From Chrysaora quinquecirrha (taxonomy: Eukaryota; Cnidaria; Scyphozoa; Semaeostomeae; Pelagiidae), in NCBI GenBank assembly GCA_014526335.1, contig JACTAT010000039.1:6068373-6132372 (forward strand): 64,000 nucleotides of DNA, in the 5' to 3' direction. This document shows positions 25,474 through 37,567 of the stretch, piece by piece. Numbering within the stretch: position 1 is the first letter of the stretch; each line of letters starts with the position of its first letter. The notes below the pieces were generated by a model that saw only the letters and a list, made by a program, of their open reading frames with translations, was not told the origin of the DNA and made no database searches. The position numbers and the translations under genes are program-made.

Positions 25474-25530
25474 CGAAATGGCCTTGTCTATAAAGCTAAC
25501 TTCATGTAAGATTAACGAAAAAATAATTTT

Positions 25531-25543
25531 ACGCATGCGCATC
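25531..25543. promoter_or_regulatory. NRF1-like site upstream of CDC16
   Basis: 'acgcatgcgcatc' lies about 60 bp upstream of the CDC16 ATG and contains the palindromic GCATGCGC core of the NRF1 motif, which is common in housekeeping promoters. Its presence argues that this copy has its own promoter. This is motif matching only. Confidence 0.35.
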
Positions 25544-25559
25544 GCATATATGTCAATCA

Positions 25560-27300
25560 AAAATGGTTCGGAAGTTATCCAGTCATGCACGTATATATAG
25601 TAAATAAATACAATATTAAATAAATACAATATAATAAATACAATATTATGAATCAATTTATTGTATTCTGATATCTTTATTGAAGTACTGAAAATATCCA
25701 ACTCTGTCGACACTGTCATTGACGCAGGAATGACTATTTTTGGCTGATCAGCGATTAAAAGGTTTTGATCTGTACGACCCTGTACACTGTACATTGTAGC
25801 TGTCGAAACAATTCATCCTTTAACCCTTTATCTTGATAAATGTAGTATTGCTTTCTTTTCTTGTGTTTTGATAGGTTTTTGGCAACGGAACGATGAACAG
25901 TTATGGTTTTCCTTCTGATCAACAACAAGGTGTGGTCACTGGTCAAAACCACAGCTTCCAAGGGGGAAACGCAAAAATGTCGCGCACCCTGGGTGGGCGT
26001 ACCTTGCTTTTCCAGCTTTTCAACCATTCAGTACTTCGGAATATTGGCATACACATCTCAAGCATTCGATTTTGCATTGCAACATAATGTCCACCAACAT
26101 GTTTGATGTTAAATAAAGAAAAGTTCTTTTTATTTGCAGTTACAGTACAATTTCAGTTTTCAAAAAGGCACCTGGGAGGTCCTTAATACTTTAATGAATT
26201 TTATGGTATAAAATGTCGGGTAAATCCTGTAAACTAATTAAAAAAATTAAGAAACATTTCAGGAACAGATCCCATCAACTCGGGGGAACAAATGTGTAGC
26301 ACTCGTGAAAAATCTATCCTTGTGTTTGCAATTAAAAATCTATCCTTGTGTTCCTAACTTACGTTACGTCAATGACCCTTTAATTCACCATATATTTTTT
26401 CGTTCAGTTTCAAACTTTATTATTTTAAATCAACAACTATCAACTAAGTGCGGTATAACATTTTTATTAGATTAGATTTTGATTACCAAATTGTGGTGAA
26501 GGGGGTGAAGGTAGCGAACAAAGATCGATTTAAAACAAAAAACACATTGAGAGCCTTTAAAATTTGCATATTTTCGCTCAAAACAACAACCAACTCTGAC
26601 AATTTAACAATACTGTATAGTTTCATAACAGAAACAAAACAGTTTCAATAAAATAAAAGGAAATATGTAAGATTTAAAAAGTTTATGTTATGTATTCCCT
26701 ATTCCTAAATGACTGAAGATTATCTCAATTCGGAGGCTTTACCATTTTGAAGGAAACACTTTACATGTATTGCCTCATAAACTCAGTCATTTATTAGCTA
26801 AAAATTACCTATAAGAAGTTAAATTACTATAAATATTCTAATTCGCAAGCACATATGAACTATAGCAAATTATGGGAACTTGTTGGTTAGGTTATTATTT
26901 GTAACCCTGTGAAAATAAAAAAATTGATGCTAACTAATCATTACAATCATCTAAAGTAGTTATAAAATAAAATTGGCAAGATTACAACTGTCTGTGCATT
27001 AAGAAAAGTTGGCTTGAAATGAATGAAAAACTAAAACCTTTTTAATGTATAAAGTCTAAAAGGACCATAAGTTATTATTTGGAGGAATTAAACAAATCAA
27101 AATAGCGCAATATATAGGACTAATCTAATTTAGAATGGAAAAATCATTTAAAATTTCAAACATAAAGCAAAAATACTGACCCAATATTAAATAAAAACTC
27201 TAAAACCATAGTCTTTGCAGCTATTAAAACATTACTTTTTGTTAAAAACAAACATAAATAGTGTCACTGGTATATAGGTACTGTCATAAATATTGAGAGT
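25560..27300. other. AT-rich intergenic region
   Basis: Between CDC16 and the 27.7-kb gene. It contains a short direct repeat 'aaataaatacaatat' (about 25605-25640) and small open frames on both strands around 25755-26106, none of which I recognise. From 26100 on it is very AT-rich with nothing identifiable. Confidence 0.5.
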
Positions 27301-27304
27301 TTCT

Positions 27305-27672
27305 CATGGCATGTACCTTCCACAGACAACCAGCTATATAAAAGTGGTACAACGGACCACATTTAGAGGTTGAATTGTCAGTAATGTGGAGGAAGCATAT
27401 ATGATTTCCTCAGATGAAAAAAAGTATATGCACCACTGAAATTCATGTTTCATAGACAATGATGCAGTTCAATAAAAGTGACATAATGGACCACATCGTT
27501 TTCCTCAGATGAAAAAAGTTTATCCATCACTGAAATGTACCTCCATAGACAATGATGCAGCTAGATAGAAGTGGTACAAAAGGACATTGTTTTCCTCAGA
27601 TGAAAAAAGTTTTTGCACCGCAAAAATTCACCTCCATCAAAAATAATGCAGCTAGATAAAATTGGTACAACA
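27305..27672. repeat. Tandem repeat of about 91-95 bp, four copies
   Basis: 'ttcctcagatgaaaaaa' recurs at 27406, 27501 and 27592, with shared flanks 'agacaatgatgcag', 'agtggtaca' and 'ggaccacat'. An older copy begins near 27308. It lies just downstream of the stop of the 27697-29547 gene, so it may be in its 3' UTR. It includes one 'cagtaatgtggagga', the core of the minisatellite at 2897-3599. Confidence 0.85.
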
Positions 27673-27696
27673 TGCCTTATACGTAAGATCAATAAT

Positions 27697-29547
27697 TTAT
27701 CTCAGTTTGGCTTTGGTTGTTTTTGTCTGCTGCTGTGATATGAATGTGATCTCTGTCTTGGAGCAGATTTTGGTTTGAAAATCTGTTCCGTTGGCTTTGC
27801 AGGCAGGAGCATTTTGTCGATCTGCAATGGCTTTTAGTTCCTTCTCTCTTTGTTTTAGAGCATCAATTATTACATGTCTCTGTTTATATAAGTTTTTGCT
27901 ATTTTCATATAAATTCTCAAACTGCTTGCTGATAAATTTCATAGAGCTTGCAGTTTTTGTTGTTCCAAGGGGCTTAACAGGCATCTGGTCTGGCCTATCA
28001 ACTGCCACTCCTTCATCACCTATGTCATAGACAGTTGGTTGATATATCTGATATTTACTAGCTTCATCAATGTCATATAATAATGTATGATATGATAAGG
28101 ATTTTTCTGGTTGACTTGACTCTGATTCAACTTCATCCAACAACATTTCTGAATGAGCTCGATTTGAATCACTAAGTTCTCCATCAAGAGATGTTTTTCT
28201 AGTTGTTTCTATATCAAGACTCCAGGTTGAAAATTTCGACACAATGCCGTTGAACTTGCCAATATAACCATTGATTCCTCTTTTTAGAGACGTTGTGCGA
28301 AGCATCGTCTCAGAATTGGCCATATTACTGCCGTCTCTTTCTGTTTTTGAAGCTAAATCAAGGTCAAGGCTTTTGGCGTTGGTTATACCTTGCTCACCGT
28401 TTTTAGTTTCAGCTTTTTGTCTAACAGATGGCGAGCCACCAACACAAATTTCTGATTTTGCTCGTTCAACTTCACAGTTGACTTTGGTTGTGTTTTCTAA
28501 ATCAAGACTCCATGTTGATACTACACTTTTCCCGTTGATAATTGGAGGCATGTCCGAAGTCTGCCTATCCCAATTTTGATTTTCTTCGTCGGCTTCCGAA
28601 AACTTCTGATTTCCACCTGCTAGAAGACGCTCAAGGTCCAAAGACCATCTTGTTTCTGGAGTCGTTCGATACGAGCTGAGAACACGCCTTCGAATCCTTG
28701 CTCCCAAAGAAGCTTTACTAGATTCCTCGGATATTTCAGATTTTGCAGCAATTTCAGCACACAGAGGTGTTGTCTCCCCTGGATCGTTGAATTCGTCTGA
28801 TGCTGATTCTTTTATGGTTATATCAGCTCCATTGTTCAAACTGAAAGAACTCAAAGACGAGTCCATTGAACGGTCGCAGGCATTGTCTTGATTGCTTTGG
28901 CTAAAATCTCCATCAGATAGATACTCGTTGCTTGAATTACCACAAATCTGTTCGTCATGCTGTTCTTCTTCCGATAAAAATTCCTCGTTTTCCTCCTTGT
29001 ATTCCCTCATCTTCCTGTCCGAGAAATTTTCTGTTGTCAGCGAAGGCTCGCTTGCGTCAGACAAATTAGGCCCATCTTCGTTTGATGAAAAGTTTGCGCA
29101 AGACCCCACAGTTTTCATACCATCAGAAACAGCTGTGGCAATATTCTTTAAATCCCCTAAATTTTCTGGACATGAGCGAGATCTGCTGCGGTTTTTTCTC
29201 TTTTTTCGTCCTCTTCTTGGTGGTTTTAGATAAATTTTGGCATTACGCCCATCTGTCTTCTCAGAATCCTGCTTTGCTTCAAATTCGGTATTGTTATCTA
29301 CACAATCTGGCAACGAATAACTTCTCTGCCTCGTAACAACTGCTCTGGAATTTGATTTGATATTTTCTTGTGGATTTTCAGCGCTGTTCCTTGGATTGTT
29401 GTTTTCGGGAAACGTGAAGTTATTTTTGGTCGAAGGAGTTGGCGGGATGACGGATATGGCGGGCAAGTCACCTCCTTTCTGCTTCACTCTTCCTCCCAAA
29501 ATCTTACTTTTAATGTCTTTAATCTGAAACTTTGAAAATATCCCCAT
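27697..29547 (-). CDS. Unknown acidic Ser-rich protein with WSLDLE repeats
   Basis: A single uninterrupted frame of 616 residues from ATG to stop; I do not recognise the family. It begins MGIFSKFQIKDIKSK, then has a basic RS-rich patch (PPRRGRKKRKNRSRSRSC, residues 109-126) and a long acidic Ser-rich region (150-280). Between 265 and 475 two short motifs alternate: AKSE-type (268-271, 363-366, 410-413, 465-467) and WSLDLE-type (301-306, 346-351, 393-397 as SLDLD, 442-447 as WSLDIE). Residues 537-578 form a likely coiled coil (FENLYENSKNLYKQRHVIID). There is no signal peptide or membrane segment. It looks like a disordered scaffold carrying repeated linear motifs. It could have further 5' or 3' exons that I cannot see. 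Confidence 0.7.
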   Translation of the reverse strand: MGIFSKFQIKDIKSKILGGRVKQKGGDLPAISVIPPTPSTKNNFTFPENNNPRNSAENPQENIKSNSRAVVTRQRSYSLPDCVDNNTEFEAKQDSEKTDGRNAKIYLKPPRRGRKKRKNRSRSRSCPENLGDLKNIATAVSDGMKTVGSCANFSSNEDGPNLSDASEPSLTTENFSDRKMREYKEENEEFLSEEEQHDEQICGNSSNEYLSDGDFSQSNQDNACDRSMDSSLSSFSLNNGADITIKESASDEFNDPGETTPLCAEIAAKSEISEESSKASLGARIRRRVLSSYRTTPETRWSLDLERLLAGGNQKFSEADEENQNWDRQTSDMPPIINGKSVVSTWSLDLENTTKVNCEVERAKSEICVGGSPSVRQKAETKNGEQGITNAKSLDLDLASKTERDGSNMANSETMLRTTSLKRGINGYIGKFNGIVSKFSTWSLDIETTRKTSLDGELSDSNRAHSEMLLDEVESESSQPEKSLSYHTLLYDIDEASKYQIYQPTVYDIGDEGVAVDRPDQMPVKPLGTTKTASSMKFISKQFENLYENSKNLYKQRHVIIDALKQREKELKAIADRQNAPACKANGTDFQTKICSKTEITFISQQQTKTTKAKLR

Positions 29548-30193
29548 GATTAATTATTTCACAGATAACTTGCAGCGAAATCAGTTAGAGCATCTCTCCG
29601 ATATAACCACAGCACAAGAGATATTGATGAACTGAAATGTTTCGCAGCCCAAATCCTTGCTTTATTGTTCTCGGAAAAACAACTTGAAATATGAGAACAC
29701 AAAAACAGTGACCTTCTGTGGTATAAAATGGCCTCTCCGTCTCTTTATGAATGGCTAACGCCAAAATAACTTGAAAAACTTGTAGATCAAAGACTTCTGA
29801 AATTATTTATGTCGATATTCACCTGTGTCAGATGTTTTTCGCACAGATTTGACAAAGAACTGTCAGAATAATTGCACGTGACAAGACACTTTGTCACCAT
29901 GGATCAGTGTTTGCCATTAACAAATACAATCTGGAAAAATCTTTTGTCAAAATTCATCAGACCTGAACGTTCATTAGTCATTAATTATTTATTGTTTATT
30001 GACAATCACAGCATGAGCTTCCTTTGAGCATATTTATCGCACGCACTGTTGAACAAAAGCAACAGTCCTGCCACACCCACTGGAGTAAATTACATGCGCA
30101 GTGGAATCACAGAATCGCCAATCAAAAGCCATCACCAGGGGGCTTACCGACGAGACATGACGGGGGCAAATACGTTTTTCGAATGAAATCCTG

Positions 30194-30275
30194 CCGTGGC
30201 TGATTTGGGGAAAACGCCACATTTTTGCCGCCATTTTCGATAAAAATGGCGGCGTTTTCTCCAAATCAGCCACGG
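30194..30275. repeat. Inverted repeat (hairpin), 82 bp
   Basis: 'ccgtggctgatttgg' and its complement at 30261-30275 flank a second pair 'aaaacgcc'/'ggcgtttt' and an inner pair around 'gccgccattttcga' and 'taaaaatggcggc'. The centre therefore holds two oppositely oriented AAAATGGCGGC motifs resembling YY1 sites. Confidence 0.85.
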
Positions 30276-31505
30276 TATAGTTCTAAGAATTACTTATGAA
30301 GTTTCCTTTTTGGAACAATTTCAATTAATATATTTTTGGCGGGATTTTTGGGATGAACTTAGCTGAGTGCCGGCGAACAACACTTTGCAACACTCGGTTC
30401 TTCAAAGCACCTGATACCTAATACGCCTCTGGGAGGCATCATATTGGAGTGGAGTATGCATGAGGCATGTGGATATTGTACGAGAGAGCATGCATGAGGC
30501 CAAGGGTATCATTGCAAACGATTAATCGAAAATTGCAATATGCATGGCCCTTGAAGACAGCGAGAGATGCCTCTTATTATACTTTTAATGGCATTATCTT
30601 CGCTACCACACTTTCGCTATATTGCTTTTGTTCTCGTTGCACCTCTTCTGTGTGACGCTCCGCTATGAAAAAACACATGGGCAGTGTAAGGTACACGTAT
30701 TCTTTGTATAAGAAACTCTTTATAAGAATTCCAGACTCTCGAAGGGTCAACAATTTAAGAAACTCCAGTACTGGAAATTTTTTACGTACGAAACTTTTCA
30801 CATCAGACAGCGAAAAAGTTTCTTTTTATTTCTCGTGTTTCTTCTGCAATAAAGCCTTTTTGTGACAAGCTGACAAACAGGAAACCCATATGCATTCAAA
30901 TAGCTATGATCCATAAATGGGTTGGAACATCATTCAGATAGAATAGGCCTAACTATGTTGCAAATATGGATAGGCCTAATCAAGAAACTTTTAAGAAACT
31001 TTCAGTACTCAAAATCTGATAATCTTAATAAACCTTCAGTGCTGGATCAATTTTTTAGTTTCTTATAAAAAAAATACGTGTAGGCCTAGCGAAATTGAAG
31101 GCCCAACACCACAAGACAAGCGCTACGTGGCGTTTGAATGACGCCGAAACAAAACAGCAAAACATTTGTATGGTAGGGCACACAATATCAACCGCACCCT
31201 TCCATCCAATCCAGGCTTTGACGATGCAAACGAGAAAGGGATGTCATAGTAGACTCACTACACGAGTCTCTAGTTTACGCTCCTCTTATTCTGATTCATC
31301 ACTCCAACAGAGCGATTGTAGAAAACAACAACAACAACATCGAGCGAAGTAGTGGGACTTATGGAGTGAGTCTAATGTCATAGTTCCGCAAAATTGAAAC
31401 TTTGGCAATTAGGGACCAGCCTGAGCCGACATCCCCTACTTTGATATAATCTGTGGATATGTACTGCTGACTGTATATGTAGGTAACTCAAAACACATTG
31501 AAAAG

Positions 31506-31506
31506 C

Positions 31507-31547
<41 letters not shown>

Positions 31548-31548
31548 G

Positions 31549-31586
<38 letters not shown>

Positions 31587-31600
31587 TAAACAAGCAAGCT
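31506..31600. repeat. (CAAG)n microsatellite
   Basis: About 23 tetranucleotide copies of 'caag' with a few substitutions. Confidence 0.97.
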
Positions 31601-32625
31601 CAGGACCATGCCTTTTCATATTCTACACAATGAAGCTAAAGCAATAATAATGCAATAAAACTATATACCGAAGGCAGGTATGTTATCAGAAGGATATATT
31701 ATCTAACAAGATTTTACAGTTAGAACAACGAGGATAGGCATTTGTAGGTTGGAATATTTAAAAGCGCTGCTAAGACGACTTATAATTTTTATCTGGCGAA
31801 GCGATTGCCCCTTACAGATTCCAAATATGCATATTTTCCATACCGCAGTTAGCCGAAAACTACTAACATGAAAGAAGATACAATATATAGTCTCTGATGA
31901 TAATATACAAAGAATATTCTCTGATAATATTCATTATTGTATCAACAATAAATACATGTACAACAATATCAACATTATTTACAAACATCGATAGGAATAT
32001 ACCAGCTATGTATATTGACATATATGTCCATTAAAGGCTGTCAACTTCGATAAAAACTGCCAAACATCAACTTGGCCACGAAAAATATCATTACTTCATA
32101 GATGACAAGTATAGAAACATGTCATGTCTCTGTTCCTGCTAATGTTTTGTCCTCACAACTCAATCCAAGGATATATATTTCCTTCATGCATCTAACTGCA
32201 CTGTATGTGCGTTAATATAAAGCATATTTCACCCCTCTACTGTTTCTTCTACTTTCCTGAGTAACCCTCTCTTTTGTGATAGGTCGCTGTCCTTTGCCGT
32301 CATATAAACGAATTTTTACTAGTAAAACACACGTTATACATTCGCATGCTGTAAAAGAACATCTCATTTCATTGACATGTAGACTTCAGTCATCTCTATT
32401 TCAGACGACCTTCTTCCATTTCAACAAAGAAAGTTTGTAGTTGATACTGTTGTTGGCCTATGTTCTCACCTCAGTATAAAGACATTTGCATTTTTGATTT
32501 CTCATATATTTCACCGGTCCATCTTATATTCCATTTAAATGGTAAACGTTGTCGGGTACCACTGAACCCTTGGACTGTGTCTATTACAACAGACTATTGG
32601 TCTTATAAAATCTGCAATACATCTT

Positions 32626-35600
32626 CTAATAGCTGATCTTTTTCACTAACCTTCCAACGTAGACCCACACGGCAACCACACTGTTCGGATAAGGGTGCAT
32701 GTATACGGCAAGGGCAAATTCAACCTCAGGATCTTCGCAGTTGTGAACTCCCGTGCTATAGACGGCATCTAATACAGGTTGTATATCTGTATACGGCATT
32801 TGCAACGGGAAGCCCGTCAGCTGGAATACAAGAAAATCATAGAGGGTATTCTGTATTTTATATCAGAGTAGGTCTACCTCAAATGCAAGTCTACCGAAAA
32901 AATCTACAAGTGGCATACCCGGTAGACTAATACTAAGGTTGATGCGACTCAAACCCTGCAGTGTTTAATTTTTTTTGTTTTGTATCTTAGTGTTGCATCA
33001 TATTGTTTTGTTCAAAGCTACTCATTTCACTTTGTAACGCTGTCAGTTGTTTTTCAGTGCCATGTTGCATTTATAATGAATGACTCGGATAATTTATGTA
33101 CATCTTTTCATTTTTATATCAAATATTCATCAACAGCCCGACATTCAAATCAACCCTCTCTGCTCAAATCTCTCGAGATTGTTGCACTTTAAGTTCGGAG
33201 TGGGGATTTCTTTTCAAATCCAACTTTTGGCTGGTAATAGTTTGGAAACGTTCAACGATATCTCTATCGACTTGGTATCTGAGCAATCGCATCATAGCTA
33301 CAAAAAAGCACGTCGCACAGCGCTAAACATCATGATACAACATACATCAAAATACAACACTACATAATACAACAAAGAACACCATACAGCAGCAAATCAT
33401 AGCACAGCACAACAAAGTCAATCGAGGCAAAAGCGCCAGACATAACGCTACAACGCCAAATGCAACGCATTATAACACAGCACTACAGAATTCAACACAG
33501 AACACCATACAGCAGCACATCATAGCACAACACAACACAAAGCAACCCGAAGCCAAAGCACAGACATAGCGCTACAACGCTAAACACAACACATTACAAT
33601 ACAACACTACAGAATAAAACACAGAACACCATACAACATAGCACCATTAAGCAACGAACACAACTCAACGTAATACAAAAACAACAAAAAACAGTGACCT
33701 GTATATTTGATTCTACCTTGTATGACGAAATCACTTGTTGCAGCTCAGCATTGTGGTCATCTATAGAAGCTCCCACGGCAAAATTCTGTTCGATGCTAGA
33801 AGAAAAGGAATTTATTTGATGGCAAGACCTCTAATGTTCAATGATAAAAGGAATATAAACAATTTCAAAATGACAGAGCTCAGTATCAAGCCTCGTTTCC
33901 CATACGTCGTTGACTGAATTTTGTGACATGTGCTGGCGACACTTAGGAAAATTCTTATACCTACGTCAGCGACAGCCAGCGGCATGCCAGCGACAGCCTT
34001 CTTTGGTGTTGCAGGGTGTCGCAGAGACAGAAAAATCTCATCAACAGGCTAGTGACAGCAAAACACACACCGACGACCATCAGAGACATGGATGTTAAAG
34101 ACGCAGTGACAGGTTTCTTTCAAAATTTTAAGTGCCAAAGTGGACCATAAAATTGATCCCATTGTCTCCGTAAATTGTCCTAAGAATTTAGGGACAAGCT
34201 GTGTTCTTACTTAGTAAGGGCCAGTGCTCAAATACATTCCTAAATCGTCCCAAAAGTCAAATTAAGGTCGTCCTTAAATTGTCCCAAAATTTTAATGTCT
34301 CTGAAAGCGCATTCCCTGGTTGCTTTTTTAATAAAGATCTTAGCGTTCTATTTTAAAATCTTCCTGTTTTCACTCGCTACTTTGAAAAAAACAGGTGTTT
34401 AAATGGGAACATGAAGTGACGCAAGCAAAAGGCAAAAGCAAGCACACGGAACATCCAACACATGTACTCGAATAAATTATTTAGCGAATTCATACAGCTA
34501 AAACGTGGCCTCAATAAGATAGGAAGAAGAAAGTTTTATGCAAAAATTAGGTGTGTGGAAATCACTTTTAAGTAACAGCAGATTTTAAATTATTCACAGC
34601 GAAAGCGATGTGCGTTGATGAGGATATTGCGAAAGGCTTCTCCGACACGTGCTGTAAGGCCTCATTGAATTGCGAAACAACAAAGCCAAATATACTCGAA
34701 ATCGGCCACGAACTTAGTGCAAATTTCTAAGGTAAAAAGAGTAGAGTGATGTAGTTATCAGCACGCACAGTGCCATGAAATGAATCTTTTCGAGTTTCAA
34801 AAGGGTGCAAAACCTTGGTTGCCCAAGAAGAAATAGGTTCTAGAGCGCTTCGTTCCCATATCGTCTTATATAGTCTGTTTTACACGGGGGTGGGGGGCGG
34901 TAATGGTGGCTTACGATAATATGGGAACATGTTTTCCCACAAAAGATCAGAAAAAAGTTGACAAAGGCGCAACATTTTAGAACCACGCCTTCGCGTCCCG
35001 TCTGTAATGGGAACATGAATTTCGATATAAGGACATACTTTGACCATAGACTATGCTTTGACAACATGTTCCCATATCACCAATGCACGATAACAACAGC
35101 ATGTAACTGTGATAAATGATTTTCCTGTGTGCCTCCGTCGTTCTTGTCGCTTACGATATGAGAAGATCAACATCTCTGTCCTGATGGGGAGTACTACGGG
35201 GACGCTAGTCGTGTAGTTAAGCTATCGTGTGACCTAGGGATAGGAGTGGCGCCCACCCCTGCCTTAACGGGTAGCAGCTATTGAAAGAGGAGACTTCGGG
35301 TCGCCTCCGACTACGGTCGACCTACTTACTTACTTACTACGGGGACGCTAGTTTTTCTTAAGGAAGGCAGGAGCCAGTCCAATTTGGGCACAATTGGCGG
35401 AGTCGGGGCATCTGTTAAGTTCGCGGATAGCGAAGGGGATTGAAGGTACAAAAGCAGCACACGTGGTTAACCTAGTCGTGAAGCCTTTCTTTCAGTTAAA
35501 CCAAGATGGAAGCAGATTAAAAAAAATACACCTTGCGTTCAAGGGAAACCTCCCCCTCCCGAAAGTAAAGTTTAATCGAGTTGGTTAAGTAAGAGTTAGT

Positions 35601-37567
35601 TTTTTAGATTCCTATCTATTTCATCTTGATCTAACCATTCCCTTATTCAAAATTAAACCCATAATACCTAGAAATAAAAGCTATGTTGCTGGTTATTCTT
35701 CTCCACATTGTCTTGCTGTAAAGCATATAGCTCGAAATGTTTGGGAACAATCAATAGGTCGAAAGCACAGTAAAAATACAGCAGTAAAACTTACTTTGTC
35801 AGTAGATTTCGAAATGCTTGGGTGCAGTACCTGAAGAAAAAAGAAAGGCCAATATTAACAGTTTAGCGCCTATTTTGATGCAAGCGAGGGCACCAGCACA
35901 ATCTTACGCGTTGCGATGCTATTAGGAATGCAAGATCTTGAGGTTGCGCTTCATATCGAATGGAGACATTTGCTGCACTCTAAAGTGACGTAATTGGCTG
36001 AAAGGACTCTAAAATCAAAGGAACCTTACACGGAGTATAGAAAACCAGGGTAGCAAGATTCGAGGGTGGCTTATAATCGAGGGCGGCTTATATTCGAGCT
36101 TATATTCCGCCGTCGATTATATTTCAGGAAAAATAAGAGAGTGCAGCAAAGAAAAAATTGATGAATTGACTTTTCAAAGACTACAATTCAAAAGACTGAA
36201 ATTTTGTGATGGCTTGGGAAATTTTCACACCTAAAAAGGTTATTCAAACTTTCTTTATAAAAAAAAGACGACAAAAACGTGTATTCTGAATCTTCTTGCA
36301 CAGCCTGTGAAGATTCTGCAGTTTTTTGAAAAGGGTTATAGGTATCATTGAAAGGCTTTTCCCTTGAAGGAAGTAGATTTAGCTATATAAAGTCAGAAAC
36401 AGGATATTTTCGACAAGATTGACCATTGCTGTTGAAAACTCACAACAACATTTGTGCACTTCCAATTTACGCAGTCATAAACTGAATATTTAAGCCTTCT
36501 TAATTAATTTAACCTAAAACAAAAAAAGCACCGTAATCCAAAGCGTCACCTACGAGCCTCAATAATTTATTTACTCAAAAGCTTATTTCTGACGCAGCAC
36601 CGAACAAATCTCAACCAGTAAGCTGCATTGAGTTTATTGAACAACAGTCGACCCAGTGAGAGGCTAGTTGAAGAGGAGAGATTAATTTATCTGTCTTCCT
36701 TTCTTTTTGCCTTTAAGCTCAATTTCGTTAACATACTTGTAAATAATCCTATTAATAGTATTGACAAGCGTGTATCATGAATAAACTTACGCGCAAAGCA
36801 ATTAAATCTACGCCTACAAGCTAATTATCAAGTGCATCGGAAAAACTAATCTAAATTAACAATGATCAACGAAGGTATACATTTATTATGTATATCCGGG
36901 AAGCTTGCTCTATTTACCCAGAAACAGACGTTCATTCCACCCACGACTTTTGGTATATTTTCGTAAAGAACCGCTAAAAACTTCGTCAGTCTCCTGAGCT
37001 TGTGGGTGTCATGTCATGATGTCATGCAGCTGGAAGAGTTCGAGGGATTGTTTTTTTGGACGTCAACAATACGAATACAAAACGTGATTCGCTTGTTTTC
37101 GATTGCTACTCGTCTGAAATAAACATTTTATTTTCTATCCTAAATATTTTACGCTTCTAATAAACATTGCAGGGATATCAGCTTATTGATTTATTACATG
37201 CACGAATGAAAGAAATATGAATGCTCGATGGACAAAAGGGCCAGATAACTGTCTTTCCTGCATCAACGAAGCAATAACACAATTATGTCCCAAATATGTA
37301 AATGCCACAACCTGAGCTTATATTCTCGCTTTCACGCACAAAAATTTCTCGTTTCACGAAATTACGCATGAAAAATGGTCAAATCACGCAGAACCGCTCG
37401 GGGGACCTCAACAAAAACTTTCATGTGCCCTTTGGTCAGCGGTCTGCAACATTTCTTCTCTTTGTTGTCTTTAAGTTTTATTGCAATCGTCATAAACTTA
37501 CCTATTCCATCTTGTTACAAATCTTGGCCTCCACTCCATGAGTTTATCTTTAAGCAGCCTCTCAATC
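32626..37567 (-). CDS. CC2D2A: CC2D2A exons 24-27 (C-terminus)
   Basis: Exon 24 (37502-37567) reads [20 protein letters not shown], matching human [20 protein letters not shown]. The 36-bp exon 25 (35795-35830) continues [11 protein letters not shown]. Exon 26 (33717-33795) gives [15 protein letters not shown]. Exon 27 (32626-32820) gives [40 protein letters not shown] and [19 protein letters not shown], then stop. Human ends [20 protein letters not shown] and a short tail, so the C-terminus is complete. Confidence 0.92.

Larger units (their letters stand above)
29548..32625. other. Intergenic region between the WSLDLE gene and CC2D2A
   Basis: No convincing coding exon. It contains the hairpin at 30194-30275 and the tetranucleotide microsatellite at 31506-31600; the rest shows nothing recognisable. 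The 5' UTR and promoter of the WSLDLE gene and the 3' UTR of CC2D2A must lie at its two ends. Confidence 0.5.

Noticed and set aside
25755..26106. Small frames on both strands near 25.9 kb, one starting MNSYGFPSDQQQG
   Set aside because: Not recognised, frames overlap antisense, and no downstream exons were found. It could be repeat-derived.
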